Shown here: one piece after another, positions 26,736-36,000 of the stretch
Position numbering within the stretch: position 1 is the first letter of the stretch
How the letters are laid out: every line of letters begins with the position of its first letter
Assembly (NCBI RefSeq): GCF_036569345.1
Contig: NZ_DATCQT010000181.1
Location: 46,821 to 110,820 of the forward strand
DNA length: 64,000 bases
Direction of reading: 5' to 3'
From: Clostridium_AD sp036569345
GTDB taxonomy: Bacteria; Bacillota; Clostridia; Clostridiales; Clostridiaceae
Made by a program: the position numbers and the translations under genes
Notes under the pieces: model-generated
The model's input: only the letters and a program-made list of their open reading frames with translations
The model's database searches: none
What the model was told of the DNA's origin: nothing

Positions 26736-28211
26736 ATGAAATTTGCACAAGAGATTAAAGATTACTATTATTATTTAAAAAAATATATTCACATAATTAT
26801 AGGGTTATATGCGGTTATAGAAATAGGACTGTTTATAAAGATTGGTTTATCAAATGGGCTAATGTTTGTTTGTAGTATATTTGTAACATTATTTTTAATT
26901 TGTGGTTTAATTTTAATGTTTAAAGATTTCGTTACATCAAGTAAAATTTATGCTATTTCAATTCCCATAATACCTATGGTATTGTATATTATGAATAGGT
27001 TACATATAGCGGGTATAGGTGAAGTAGTATATATAGCTTATATTTCAATATATTTAATCACTATGATTCGTGAATATAAAAAAGGAAAATTGGATTTTTC
27101 AAGACTTAAGGTTAAATACACCAAACTGAGTATTCTCTATATTATTTTGTTAATATTAGCTGTGATATCATCTTTCAGAAGCATTTTTTTATTAGAAGCA
27201 TTTAAACTAGTGTTAATTAGTATAGTTTCTATGATGATCTATAGCATAGGAATGCTTTGCTATAAGAAAAACAATAAAGAGTTTTATAAAGATATTTTGC
27301 TTTATTTATGTTTAGGTGTTACCTTATCATCAATACCAGATATAATAGTAACATTATATAACTTGATAGCACGTGGTAATAATCAGCATCTTTATGGGGT
27401 ATTAGGTAGTAATTTTATGCTTGGATATACTATAATGACAATTCCTTTTATATTACTGTATGCAATGAATAAAGAGCTGTCAGGAAAATATAATAAAATG
27501 TATAAATTATTATTATTGATACAAATAATTAATTTTAGCTCTCAAAAATCAAGAGGTATTCTTTTAACACTAGCTATGTGCTTTATTATTCTTTTTATAA
27601 TTGATATAAAGAATTGGAAAAAATATATATTGGTATCTATTGTTGTTTTTTCTTGTATGACCTTCAATGTTATGCATAGATGGGATGTGGAACAAACAAC
27701 AGAAGATATAAAAATAACAGGTTTAAGTAGCCTAGTTAGTAGCAATTCTCAAATATTTGCAAGATTAATAGCGCAAACTAAAAATCGAAGACCTATATGG
27801 GCTTTAGCTTTAGGAATGATTAGGGACCATACGTATTTTGGTGTGGGGCCAGGACAATTTAAATATTACTATGTACAATATGGCGGAAATGTTAAAAAAA
27901 TGTATATAGATGCCCACAATATAATACTTGATTTAATGACAGAATTCGGGGTAATATTTACTTTTACTTTTATGTTAGCTTGGATAGGCGGATTATTAAA
28001 GTCAATATTGGATCTTATTAAAAATAAAAAGAAAGATTTCAGGGAATTTAAGTGGCCAGGAATTATTGGGCTTTTATGTCTCTTTGTTTATGGAAATATT
28101 ACGGGGCAATCTTTTGTTACCTCAAGAGATCCAATAAGTGCAGTGCCTGCTTTTGTTTTTACTGTAGTGATGATATTAATGATATATCCAGAAGGAAAAT
28201 CTGCTAGATAA
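26736..28211 (+). CDS. O-antigen ligase/polymerase-family membrane protein (Wzy-like, first of two)
   Basis: 491 aa with roughly 11-12 hydrophobic segments and a large extracytoplasmic loop. Marks of the Wzy/WaaL family are seen in the loop and after it: RRPIWALALGMIRDHTYFGVGPGQFKYYY and DAHNIILDLMTEFGVIF (the H-N motif before a hydrophobic helix). These proteins polymerise repeat units or ligate glycans outside the membrane. A second protein of the same family is encoded at 32025, so one may act as polymerase and the other as ligase, or each may serve a different glycan. GGAGG precedes the ATG. Confidence 0.8.
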   Translation: MKFAQEIKDYYYYLKKYIHIIIGLYAVIEIGLFIKIGLSNGLMFVCSIFVTLFLICGLILMFKDFVTSSKIYAISIPIIPMVLYIMNRLHIAGIGEVVYIAYISIYLITMIREYKKGKLDFSRLKVKYTKLSILYIILLILAVISSFRSIFLLEAFKLVLISIVSMMIYSIGMLCYKKNNKEFYKDILLYLCLGVTLSSIPDIIVTLYNLIARGNNQHLYGVLGSNFMLGYTIMTIPFILLYAMNKELSGKYNKMYKLLLLIQIINFSSQKSRGILLTLAMCFIILFIIDIKNWKKYILVSIVVFSCMTFNVMHRWDVEQTTEDIKITGLSSLVSSNSQIFARLIAQTKNRRPIWALALGMIRDHTYFGVGPGQFKYYYVQYGGNVKKMYIDAHNIILDLMTEFGVIFTFTFMLAWIGGLLKSILDLIKNKKKDFREFKWPGIIGLLCLFVYGNITGQSFVTSRDPISAVPAFVFTVVMILMIYPEGKSAR

Positions 28212-28238
28212 GAGTTGAAACAATGTGAGGGGTTAATA

Positions 28239-29573
28239 ATGAAAAACATATTAATTATAGCTTATTTTTACCCACCGCTGGGTGGTGCAGGAGTTCAGAG
28301 GACCTTGAAATTTGCTAAGTTTTTAGAAAAATTTGGATACAACGTAAACGTGCTTACTGTAGATAATGAAAAAGGTACCATAAAGGATGAGTCTTTGAAA
28401 CTTGAATCAACTGATGGTATAAAGGTATTTAGGGCAAAGCAAATAGAAAATTTTATTGTAAGTGCTATAGTTAATAGGAAAGTAACTGATGTTAAAATTG
28501 ATAACAAAGAGAAAAACGTAAAAGAATCCTTTAAAATTACGCTGAAATCTAAAGTTAAGAAAAAAATAAAAAAATACTTATTAAATGTTTATAGAAATAT
28601 GTACATACCTGATGATAAAATTTCATGGAAAAAGGATGCAGTGAAATTAGGACTTAAAATCATTAAAGAGGAAAAAATAGATATAATATATTCTACGTCG
28701 TCGCCATATACTGGCCATTTAATTGCTTTAGAATTAAAGCAAAAATCAAATGTACCTTGGATAGCTGATTTTCGTGACCAATGGGTTGCTAATCCCTTCG
28801 TAGATTACTCAACCTATGCTATGAGTAAAAATGAGAAGATGGAGAAGGCAGTTATTGAAAAGGCGGATGCAGTAATATCTGTGAGCAAACCTATAATAGA
28901 AGATTTTATTGATAGATATAAGAATCAAGAAACTGATAAGTTTAAAGTTATTACTAATGGATATGATGAAGAAGATTTTGATAATTTTAATATGGATTTG
29001 GAAACGTCAAAATATATAATAACTCATAACGGAACTTTATATGGAAAGCGATCACCAAAAAATTTCTTAATAGCCATAGATAGGCTAATAGAAGATAAAA
29101 AAATAAGACAGATGGAACTAACTATTAGATTTGTTGGGCAAATAGGCAAGGATGCCCAAGAAGATATAAGATTTTTCATAGCTAAATATGATAATATAAT
29201 TGAATTTATTTCATATTTACCACATAAAGAAAGTTTGAAAAAATTAGAATATTCTTCAGCAACACTTCTAATTATAGAAGCTGGTGTGGGTAGTGAAGGA
29301 ATATATACAGGGAAATTATTTGAATATATAAGAAGTGGAAGAAACGTAATAGGAATTGTACCTCCTGGTGTTGCCAATGATTTAATTCTTGATACCAACA
29401 TTGGATTTTGTTGTCATCCTGAAAAGGTAGATGAGATTTACGATGCTATATATAAATCTTATAGTATTTGGAAAGGTACACAGAAAAAATTAGATATTAA
29501 TTGGGAAAAAGTTAAAAAATATAACAGAGAAAACTTAACTAGAGAACTAATGGGTATTATAGAAAGCTTATAG
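28239..29573 (+). CDS. GT4-like glycosyltransferase
   Basis: 444 aa from ATG 28239 (GAGGGG about 9 nt upstream; an in-frame TTG at 28215 is rejected as it precedes that ribosome site). N-terminus MKNILIIAYFYPPLGGAGVQR is the typical glycine-rich GT4 start. IIYSTSSPYTGHLIALELK, PWIADFRDQW, AVISVSKPI and VITNGYDEEDF follow. The C-terminal half has THNGTLYGKRSPKNFL, FVGQIG and TGKLFEYIRSGRNVIGIVP. It belongs to the group of large GT4 enzymes common in exopolysaccharide loci. Sugar specificity is unknown. Confidence 0.82.
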   Translation: MKNILIIAYFYPPLGGAGVQRTLKFAKFLEKFGYNVNVLTVDNEKGTIKDESLKLESTDGIKVFRAKQIENFIVSAIVNRKVTDVKIDNKEKNVKESFKITLKSKVKKKIKKYLLNVYRNMYIPDDKISWKKDAVKLGLKIIKEEKIDIIYSTSSPYTGHLIALELKQKSNVPWIADFRDQWVANPFVDYSTYAMSKNEKMEKAVIEKADAVISVSKPIIEDFIDRYKNQETDKFKVITNGYDEEDFDNFNMDLETSKYIITHNGTLYGKRSPKNFLIAIDRLIEDKKIRQMELTIRFVGQIGKDAQEDIRFFIAKYDNIIEFISYLPHKESLKKLEYSSATLLIIEAGVGSEGIYTGKLFEYIRSGRNVIGIVPPGVANDLILDTNIGFCCHPEKVDEIYDAIYKSYSIWKGTQKKLDINWEKVKKYNRENLTRELMGIIESL

Positions 29574-29633
29574 GAAGGAAGTGAACATTCTGATTTTTAT
29601 TAAGAGAAACTTTAATAAAAGCCAGAAGTATAT

Positions 29634-30686
29634 ATGAAAATATTAACAGTAGTAGGAGCAAGACCACAGTTTATAAAAGCAGCAGCAGTATCAAATATCA
29701 TTAGGAAAGAGCATGAAGAGATTTTAGTTCATACAGGTCAACATTATGATGAAAATATGTCAAAGGTTTTTTTTGAAGAACTTAAAATACCTAAACCTGA
29801 TTATAATTTAGGAATTGGTTCAGGTGGACACGGCAAGCAAACGGGTGCTATGTTAATACAGTTAGAGGAACTTTATTTAAAGGAAAAACCAGATATGGTT
29901 TTGGTTTATGGGGATACGAACTCAACTTTCGCTGGAGCAGTTTGTGCAAGTAAATTGCTTATTCCAGTAGCACATATAGAAGCGGGACTTAGAAGCTTTA
30001 ACATGAATATGCCTGAGGAGCAAAACAGAATATTAACAGATCATATTTCAAAATATCTTTTTGTACCTACAACTTCAGCTGTTAAAAATTTAAGTGCTGA
30101 GGGTATCACGAGTGGTGTTTATAATGTAGGAGATGTAATGTATGATGCAACTCTTAATTTCACTCATATTTCAAAAGAAAAATCTAAAATTATGGAAGAA
30201 CTTAAATTATCAGAGGGAGAATTTATCCTAGCAACTATACATAGAGCAGAAAATACTAATGATATAAATAGATTAAGAAACATTATTGAAGCATTAAATG
30301 AAAGTGGACAAAAAATAGTATTGCCACTACATCCAAGAACTAAGAAGTATATGGATGATTATGGTTTAGTCTTTAAAAATAATATAAAGATAATAGAGCC
30401 AGTTGGGTATTTAGATATGATAAGTTTAGAAATGCACTGTAAAAAAATTGTTACTGATAGTGGTGGTGTTCAGAAGGAAGCTTTCTTTATGAATAAACCT
30501 TGTATTACTATGAGAGATGAAACAGAATGGGTAGAAACAGTGGAAAATGGCTGGAACATTATTGTTGGAACAGATAAAGCTAAGATATTAGATGGTATAG
30601 TTAACTTTAAACCAAATAAGGCTCAGCAAGATATTTTTGGAGACGGTCATGCAGCAGAGAAAATTTTAAAAATTATAAACAAATAA
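29634..30686 (+). CDS. Non-hydrolysing UDP-HexNAc 2-epimerase (WecB/WbpI-like)
   Basis: 350 aa. Family marks: VVGARPQFIKAAAVS, VHTGQHYDENMS, VYGDTNSTFAGA, PVAHIEAGLRSFNMNMPEEQNR, TIHRAENTND and VTDSGGVQKEAFF. The variant LGIGSGGHGKQTGAML and the NMPEE form are reminiscent of WbpI, which epimerises UDP-GlcNAc3NAcA to the manno sugar, rather than plain WecB. With the WbpA/WlbA/acyltransferase genes at 8.6-12 kb this would complete UDP-ManNAc3NAcA synthesis apart from the aminotransferase. UDP-ManNAc is the alternative product. The ribosome site is weak (AGAAG). Confidence 0.85.
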   Translation: MKILTVVGARPQFIKAAAVSNIIRKEHEEILVHTGQHYDENMSKVFFEELKIPKPDYNLGIGSGGHGKQTGAMLIQLEELYLKEKPDMVLVYGDTNSTFAGAVCASKLLIPVAHIEAGLRSFNMNMPEEQNRILTDHISKYLFVPTTSAVKNLSAEGITSGVYNVGDVMYDATLNFTHISKEKSKIMEELKLSEGEFILATIHRAENTNDINRLRNIIEALNESGQKIVLPLHPRTKKYMDDYGLVFKNNIKIIEPVGYLDMISLEMHCKKIVTDSGGVQKEAFFMNKPCITMRDETEWVETVENGWNIIVGTDKAKILDGIVNFKPNKAQQDIFGDGHAAEKILKIINK

Positions 30687-30699
30687 TAGAGGTGAAAAC

Positions 30700-31917
30700 A
30701 TGCGTATTTTATTTTTAACTCAATATTGCCCCCCAGAGGTTGGGGCTCCTCAAAATAGAATTTTTGAGTTTGCTAAAAAATTAAAGGAATTTGGTCATGA
30801 AGTTACAATATTAACAGCATTACCAAATTACCCAATAGGGGAAATTTTTGATGAATATAAAGGCAAAGGGGTAGTAATAGAGGAGATTGAGGGCATAAAG
30901 ATAGTTAGAACTAGTATTTATGCTACAAAGTCTAAGAGTTTTACTAAAAGATTAAGAAATTATTTATCCTTTACTTTTTCCTCCGTATTTCAAGGAGCTA
31001 AACATATAGAGAAACAAGATGTAATAATAACAGAATCTCCACCAATATTTCTTGGTTTTTCTGGGTATGTATTATCTAAGCTTAAAAAAGCTAAATATAT
31101 TTTTAATATATCTGATTTATGGCCAGAATCAGCTATAAAATTGGGGGTACTTCATAATAAATTATTCATAAAGATGGCTGTATGGTTAGAAGAATTTTGT
31201 TATAGACGTGCAGCAGCTGTTACTTGCCAAACCCAAGGAATAGTTGATGATATAGTAGGAAGAGGTTTTGATAAAAATAAAGTACATCTTTTAACAAATG
31301 GAGTAGATACAGATTTATTTAAAAAAGAAAATAGAGATGAAGACTTTAGGAATGAGATTGGAATAGAAAATAAATTTGCATTATGTTATGCTGGTATTCA
31401 TGGCCTTGCACAAGGACTACAGGTTATAATAAATGCAGCTGAGATAGTAAAGGATGAAGAAAATATTCAATTTGTTTTCGTGGGTGATGGTCCTGAAAAA
31501 CAAGACCTAATAAATATGGTAAAAGAAAAAGATTTAAAAAATGTTACATTTTTACCACTTCAGCCAAAGACAAATATGCCTAAAATAGTGGCGTCTATGG
31601 ATGCTGCAATAATTCCCCTAAAGAAGTTAGAACTATTTAAAGGTGCTCTACCTTCAAAAATGTTTGAAACATTAGCTTCAGAAATCCCTATAATTTTACC
31701 AGTACAGGGCGAAGCTGCAAAACTAATAAATAATGCAAATGCAGGAATTGTAGTAGAACCAGAAAATCCAAAAGAAATTGCAGAAGCGGTGTTAAAGTTA
31801 TATAATGATATAGAACTTAGAAATAAGTTAGGTGAAAATGGAAGAGCCTATGTCATGGAAAATTATGCTAGAGAAAATATAACAAGAAAATTGGAGAAAA
31901 TATTGACGAATTTATAA
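30700..31917 (+). CDS. WbuB-like family 4 glycosyltransferase
   Basis: 405 aa. N-terminus LTQYCPPEVGAPQNRIFEFA and LTALPNYPIGEIFDEYKGK match the WbuB branch, whose studied members transfer N-acetyl-L-fucosamine. FNISDLWPESAIKLGVL, LTNGVDTDLF, FVFVGDGPEKQDLI and LPSKMFETLASEIPI follow. It begins 13 bp after the 2-epimerase, so the pair is co-translated or nearly so; the WecB-type product may be its donor (inference). A strong hairpin follows its stop. Confidence 0.84.
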   Translation: MRILFLTQYCPPEVGAPQNRIFEFAKKLKEFGHEVTILTALPNYPIGEIFDEYKGKGVVIEEIEGIKIVRTSIYATKSKSFTKRLRNYLSFTFSSVFQGAKHIEKQDVIITESPPIFLGFSGYVLSKLKKAKYIFNISDLWPESAIKLGVLHNKLFIKMAVWLEEFCYRRAAAVTCQTQGIVDDIVGRGFDKNKVHLLTNGVDTDLFKKENRDEDFRNEIGIENKFALCYAGIHGLAQGLQVIINAAEIVKDEENIQFVFVGDGPEKQDLINMVKEKDLKNVTFLPLQPKTNMPKIVASMDAAIIPLKKLELFKGALPSKMFETLASEIPIILPVQGEAAKLINNANAGIVVEPENPKEIAEAVLKLYNDIELRNKLGENGRAYVMENYARENITRKLEKILTNL

Positions 31918-31936
31918 AAATCATAATGAATAATAA

Positions 31937-31986
31937 GTCCCTCACTTACAAATAGAAGTATTTTTGCAAGTGAGGGACAGATTTTG
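31937..31986 (+). terminator. Hairpin after the WbuB-like gene, probable terminator
   Basis: GTCCCTCACTT (31937-31947) pairs with AAGTGAGGGAC (31968-31978), 11 bp, followed by a short TTTT. The stem is stable, the U-tract weak; it may give partial termination inside the locus. Confidence 0.6.
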
Positions 31987-32024
31987 TATAAATAATATTA
32001 TTAGAATATAAAGAGGTGTAAAAG

Positions 32025-33284
32025 ATGAAAGCAAAGTATAGTATTTTATATTATTTGATGTGTGCTTATATAGTAATAATGCCTCTGATTCAGGAAGGAA
32101 CAAATATAAAAGGAATACCTGTTTCAGATATTTTACTAGGGATAATTATCATCTGGTATTTTACAAATTTAGTTCTTAAGAAAGCTACTAGAGAAAGGTT
32201 TATATACGGGATTAAAGATCTCTTTAGTAATGTATTAAGTATTTATATAATGATATTATTAGGTATAATGTTATTATCTACATTTTATGCATTAGAAAAG
32301 AATTTAGCGTTAAGTGAAAGTGCCAGGTTCTTAACTTATGTATTTATATTTTTTATAATTAAATATGAATTTAATACAAAAAAATTAGTAAAGAATCTAT
32401 TGGGATGTTATATATTCACTGCAGGAGTACTAAGCGTTTTTGGCATAATTCAATATTTTACAAAAATCGGATTAGATAAAAAATTTGTAGAACACTATGC
32501 TTCAGGATATAGTGTGGTTAAGATTGCTACGACTATGTTTAATCCCAATGCCTATTCCGCTTTTCTTATTCTAATTATATTTCCAGTAGTAATGCTTACA
32601 ATATATGAGAAAAATAAAAAAATTAAGAGCATCTATGGGATAATATCAATTTTATTATTTGTAAATATAATTATGACTTATTCTAGGAGTGCACAATTAG
32701 GAGTCTGTATAGGCGCAGTGATTTTATGTGTAATTTACAGCTATAAGTTAATTATAGCTTTTGGTGGGATAGGGGTATTAACTTTATTTATGCCATCAGT
32801 TTTTGATAGGGTTCGGGATTTAACAAATGCTTCACAAAATGCCTCTAGATTTAAATTGTGGAAAACGGCAATAATGATGATTAAAGACCATCCGATTTTA
32901 GGTGTTGGTAATGGTAACTATATTAGTCGATATGATGAATATGTTAACAAGTACAAAGGTTTAAGCTATAATGCTTACACAAGATATCCTGCACATAACT
33001 CTTATTTAAAAGTTGAAAGCGAATTGGGCATAATAGGAATTGTATCTTTTTTAGCAATTTTAGTAACATCACTTTTTAGAGTGAAAAAACTGTTTACTAC
33101 AACAGATGATAAATTTATAAAAGCTTTTTATATGGGAGCATTTGCATCAATGATTGCGTTTTATTTTATGAATATATTTGATAATTTATTTTTTGTACCT
33201 ATGGCTACAACATATTTTTGGTTTTTAATAGCAACAGCTGAAAGTTTGTTAAACTCATCATTAAGGGATTCAAACATAAAATAA
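32025..33284 (+). CDS. O-antigen ligase/polymerase-family membrane protein (Wzy-like, second of two)
   Basis: 419 aa with about 10-12 hydrophobic segments. Family motifs: FGIIQYFTKIG, TMFNPNAYSAFLIL, RSAQLGVCIGAV, SRFKLWKTAIMMIKDHPILGVG and the PAHNSYLKVESELGIIG block with the H-N pair in the large external loop. That set (FxNPN, RxxxxG, H-N-x-Y-L) is the classic Wzy_C pattern, closer to WaaL/Wzy_C than the gene at 26736. GAGGTG precedes the ATG. It follows a hairpin and may have its own promoter. Confidence 0.82.
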   Translation: MKAKYSILYYLMCAYIVIMPLIQEGTNIKGIPVSDILLGIIIIWYFTNLVLKKATRERFIYGIKDLFSNVLSIYIMILLGIMLLSTFYALEKNLALSESARFLTYVFIFFIIKYEFNTKKLVKNLLGCYIFTAGVLSVFGIIQYFTKIGLDKKFVEHYASGYSVVKIATTMFNPNAYSAFLILIIFPVVMLTIYEKNKKIKSIYGIISILLFVNIIMTYSRSAQLGVCIGAVILCVIYSYKLIIAFGGIGVLTLFMPSVFDRVRDLTNASQNASRFKLWKTAIMMIKDHPILGVGNGNYISRYDEYVNKYKGLSYNAYTRYPAHNSYLKVESELGIIGIVSFLAILVTSLFRVKKLFTTTDDKFIKAFYMGAFASMIAFYFMNIFDNLFFVPMATTYFWFLIATAESLLNSSLRDSNIK

Positions 33285-33360
33285 TAAAACATATAAGTTT
33301 TTAAGGAATTTAGAAATGATAAAAATATCTAAATATTCATTGGAAAGTAGGAGTTGAAAG

Positions 33361-34017
33361 ATGAAGAATAGCAAGATGATTACTATTGATAAGAAAACAC
33401 ACATTGATGATAAAAAGCTGCAATTTGCACTTAAGAGATTAATGGATATTATATTATCTTTAATTGGTATAATTATATTATTGCCTGTATATTTAATTAT
33501 AATTATAGCTATTAAATTAGAGTCAAAAGGAGCAACAGTATTTAAGCAAATAAGGGTAGGTAAAGATGGAGAAAATTTTACTATTTATAAGTTTAGAACT
33601 ATGATAATTCAAGCAGAAAGTAAAAGAACACTTAATATAGATCCAAACGATTTGGAAAACTTCGTATTTCAAAGTAAGTCAGATAGTAGAATAACAAAGG
33701 TAGGTAGTTTTTTAAGAAAGAGTAGTTTAGATGAAATCCCACAATTTTTTAATGTTCTTTTTGGACAAATGAGCCTTGTAGGTCCTAGACCTGAAATACC
33801 TGATGTAGTGAAGTATTATCCTAAAAGCTATCATCAAAGACTTTTAGTTTTACCAGGAATTACTGGACTTGCACAAATTAGTGGAAGAGGAGAAATTGAA
33901 TTAGGAAAAACAGTTGCTTATGATCTGAATTACATTAAGGATTTTTCAGTTATTTTAGACATTAAAATTATGTTTTTAACTGTGGTATCTGTATTTAAAA
34001 AAGAAGGGGCTTATTAA
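33361..34017 (+). CDS. Undecaprenyl-phosphate sugar phosphotransferase (monotopic priming transferase)
   Basis: 218 aa, the short PglC-like form: one N-terminal hydrophobic helix (MDIILSLIGIIILLPVYLIIIIAI) and a catalytic domain with FKQIRVGKDGENFTIYKFRTM, LRKSSLDEIPQFFNVLFGQM, LVGPRPEIP and GITGLAQISGRGE. It starts repeat-unit synthesis by moving a sugar-1-phosphate onto undecaprenyl phosphate at the cytoplasmic face. The first sugar is likely a HexNAc-type UDP sugar (inference). The next gene is a WecG/TagA transferase that adds the second sugar in related systems. Confidence 0.9.
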   Translation: MKNSKMITIDKKTHIDDKKLQFALKRLMDIILSLIGIIILLPVYLIIIIAIKLESKGATVFKQIRVGKDGENFTIYKFRTMIIQAESKRTLNIDPNDLENFVFQSKSDSRITKVGSFLRKSSLDEIPQFFNVLFGQMSLVGPRPEIPDVVKYYPKSYHQRLLVLPGITGLAQISGRGEIELGKTVAYDLNYIKDFSVILDIKIMFLTVVSVFKKEGAY

Positions 34018-34108
34018 GAAATCTCTACAATTGCTAATATAACCACTTATTATATTTAGTATAATTTCATTAGGGATCTATAAAATGTAGGTTATTTGGA
34101 GGGGTTTT

Positions 34109-34828
34109 ATGAAAACAAAAATTTTAGATTATGAAATTTTTAATGATAATATAGAAGAATTATTTAAAAATATAAATGAATTGGAAAAGGTGCATATTAT
34201 TTCAGGAAATCCAGAGGTTCTTCTTAATGGACTACAAAATAATGTATTGTTAGAGAATTTCACTAGTGAAAATTCAATTATTATTCCTGATGGAGTTGGT
34301 ACCGTGATATGCTCTAAAATTATAGGGCAACCTGTGAGACAAAAAATTGCAGGTATAGAAGTCATGGATAATATAGTGAAAAAATGTGAAAAAGAAAATT
34401 CGGGAATATATTTGCTGGGTTCCACAAAGCAAACAGTGGATATGTGCAATATTAATTTACGAACTAAATATCGTAAACTAAATATCTTTGGGAGTCATGA
34501 TGGATATTTCGATCTGGATAATTGCGAAGAAATACTAAGGCAAATAGAAAAAGTTAATCCAAAAGTATTATTTGTTGCAATGGGATGCCCAAGGCAAGAA
34601 ATATTTATAGCAAAATATATGGACAGACTCCCTTGTAGCATATTTATGGGTGTTGGCGGAAGTTTCGATATTATAGCAGGTAATGTAAAACGTGCACCTA
34701 AATGGATGATAAATATAGGAATGGAATGGCTTTACAGAGTTGTAAAAGAACCATTTAGAATTAAAAGATTATCATCGATACCAAGATTTATTTTAATTGT
34801 ATTAAAAGATAAGTATAAGAACAAATAA
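34109..34828 (+). CDS. WecG/TagA/CpsF family glycosyltransferase (GT26)
   Basis: 239 aa. Conserved blocks: IISGNPEVLLNG, IIPDGVGTVICSKIIG, the hydrophobic GIYLLGSTKQTV, GYFDLDNCEEIL, LFVAMGCPRQEIFI, GVGGSFDIIAGNVKRAPKWM and LEWLYR-like MEWLYRVVKEPFRIKR. GT26 enzymes add ManNAc (TagA) or ManNAcA (WecG) to lipid-linked GlcNAc. Here it should act directly after the priming transferase, and its donor could be the UDP-ManNAc/ManNAc3NAcA sugar made with the 2-epimerase at 29634. TTGGAGGGG precedes the ATG. Confidence 0.9.
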   Translation: MKTKILDYEIFNDNIEELFKNINELEKVHIISGNPEVLLNGLQNNVLLENFTSENSIIIPDGVGTVICSKIIGQPVRQKIAGIEVMDNIVKKCEKENSGIYLLGSTKQTVDMCNINLRTKYRKLNIFGSHDGYFDLDNCEEILRQIEKVNPKVLFVAMGCPRQEIFIAKYMDRLPCSIFMGVGGSFDIIAGNVKRAPKWMINIGMEWLYRVVKEPFRIKRLSSIPRFILIVLKDKYKNK

Positions 34829-34856
34829 TTAGGTATTAGGCGCAAAGAAAAGTATA

Positions 34857-34872
34857 GGAGGGGATCCATATT
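34857..34872 (+). promoter_or_regulatory. Strong ribosome-binding site that fixes a non-canonical ATT start
   Basis: GGAGGGG followed by ATCCAT and ATT. The spacing is ideal for the ATT and for no ATG, GTG or TTG. ATC at 34864 is too close to the ribosome site. Confidence 0.65.
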
Positions 34873-35976
34873 AAAGTTCTGCATATCATATCCGGCAACG
34901 ATAATGGTGGGGGTGGAAACCACGTATTAAACATATGTGATAAAAGCAATAAATACTTTGAAAATATAATTGGTTGTTTGGGAGAAGGTCCACTATACTT
35001 AAAAGCTAGAGATATGGATGTTAGTTATAAACTATTTAACACGAAGCTTAATAATATGGAACTCGTGAATTATATAAATGACAATTCAATAAATATAGTA
35101 AGCTTCCATGGAGCAAAACCATTCTTAATGCATTTAATTTTAAAAAACAAATTCAAAGTACCTACAGTCGCTGTAGTTCACAGTGATTTTAGATATGATT
35201 TTATTAATAATAAATTAAAATATTTAATTTTTACTCCGCTTAGTATAAAAGGTCTAAAGAGCTTTAGCAGTTATATTTGTGTATCAAATAACTTAAAGAA
35301 GTTATTAGAAGAAAAAAAAATTAATGGAAGTAAAAATGTTGTAAATAACGGTATAGATATAAAAAAAGTTAGAAGTGGGATCTCAGCAGAAAATATAAGA
35401 AATAGTTTCAAATTTGGCCAGAAGGACTTTATATTTGTTATGGTTGCAAGATTACATCCTATAAAAAATCACAGACAAGTTATACTGGCCTTCAGCAAAC
35501 TAACGCTTGAATTTCAGGATGTAAAATTAATTTTAGTTGGTGATGGGCAGTTGCGACCAAATTTGGAAAAACTAATATTGGAATTAAAACTACAAAACAA
35601 TATAATAATGGTTGGGAATGTGTCTAATCCTATAGACTATATAAGCAGTTCTAATGTTAGCGTTTTAGCTTCATTAAGCGAGGGCGGAGCACCACCTTTA
35701 ACGGTCTTAGAGTCAGGAATAGTCAAGAAATCTTTGATTTATACCGAAGTTGGAGATTTAGAATGTATACTGGATAAAAATAGTGGATATAAAATAAAGA
35801 ATAAAGAAAGTGAAAATATTTATAAAACTATGAAAGAAGTTTATTTAGATAGGATAAATTTAAATATAAAAGGTGAAAATTTATATAACATTGTAGTGAA
35901 TAGATTTACCATAGAAAAGTTTTGGGAAAATTATTTTCAAATATATAAAAATATATTAAAAAAAACTAATTTTTAA
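34870..35976 (+). CDS. Family 4 glycosyltransferase with an ATT start codon
   Basis: 368 aa if translation begins at ATT 34870. The only ATG/GTG/TTG candidate upstream of conserved sequence is TTG 34978, and starting there would remove the glycine-rich N-terminus that continues in frame as KVLHIISGNDNGGGGNHV. AGGAGGGG (34857-34863 region) lies 6 nt before the ATT, and an in-frame stop at 34855 blocks any earlier start. The remainder is GT4: VVNNGIDIKKV, FVMVARLHPIKNHRQVI, LILVGDGQLRPNLE and LASLSEGGAPPLTVLESGI. The acidic residue of the E-x7-E motif is in SEGGAPPLTVLE. Donor sugar unknown. Confidence 0.8.
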   Translation: MKVLHIISGNDNGGGGNHVLNICDKSNKYFENIIGCLGEGPLYLKARDMDVSYKLFNTKLNNMELVNYINDNSINIVSFHGAKPFLMHLILKNKFKVPTVAVVHSDFRYDFINNKLKYLIFTPLSIKGLKSFSSYICVSNNLKKLLEEKKINGSKNVVNNGIDIKKVRSGISAENIRNSFKFGQKDFIFVMVARLHPIKNHRQVILAFSKLTLEFQDVKLILVGDGQLRPNLEKLILELKLQNNIIMVGNVSNPIDYISSSNVSVLASLSEGGAPPLTVLESGIVKKSLIYTEVGDLECILDKNSGYKIKNKESENIYKTMKEVYLDRINLNIKGENLYNIVVNRFTIEKFWENYFQIYKNILKKTNF

Positions 35977-36000
35977 ATTCACAAGAAGATGGAGTGTACC

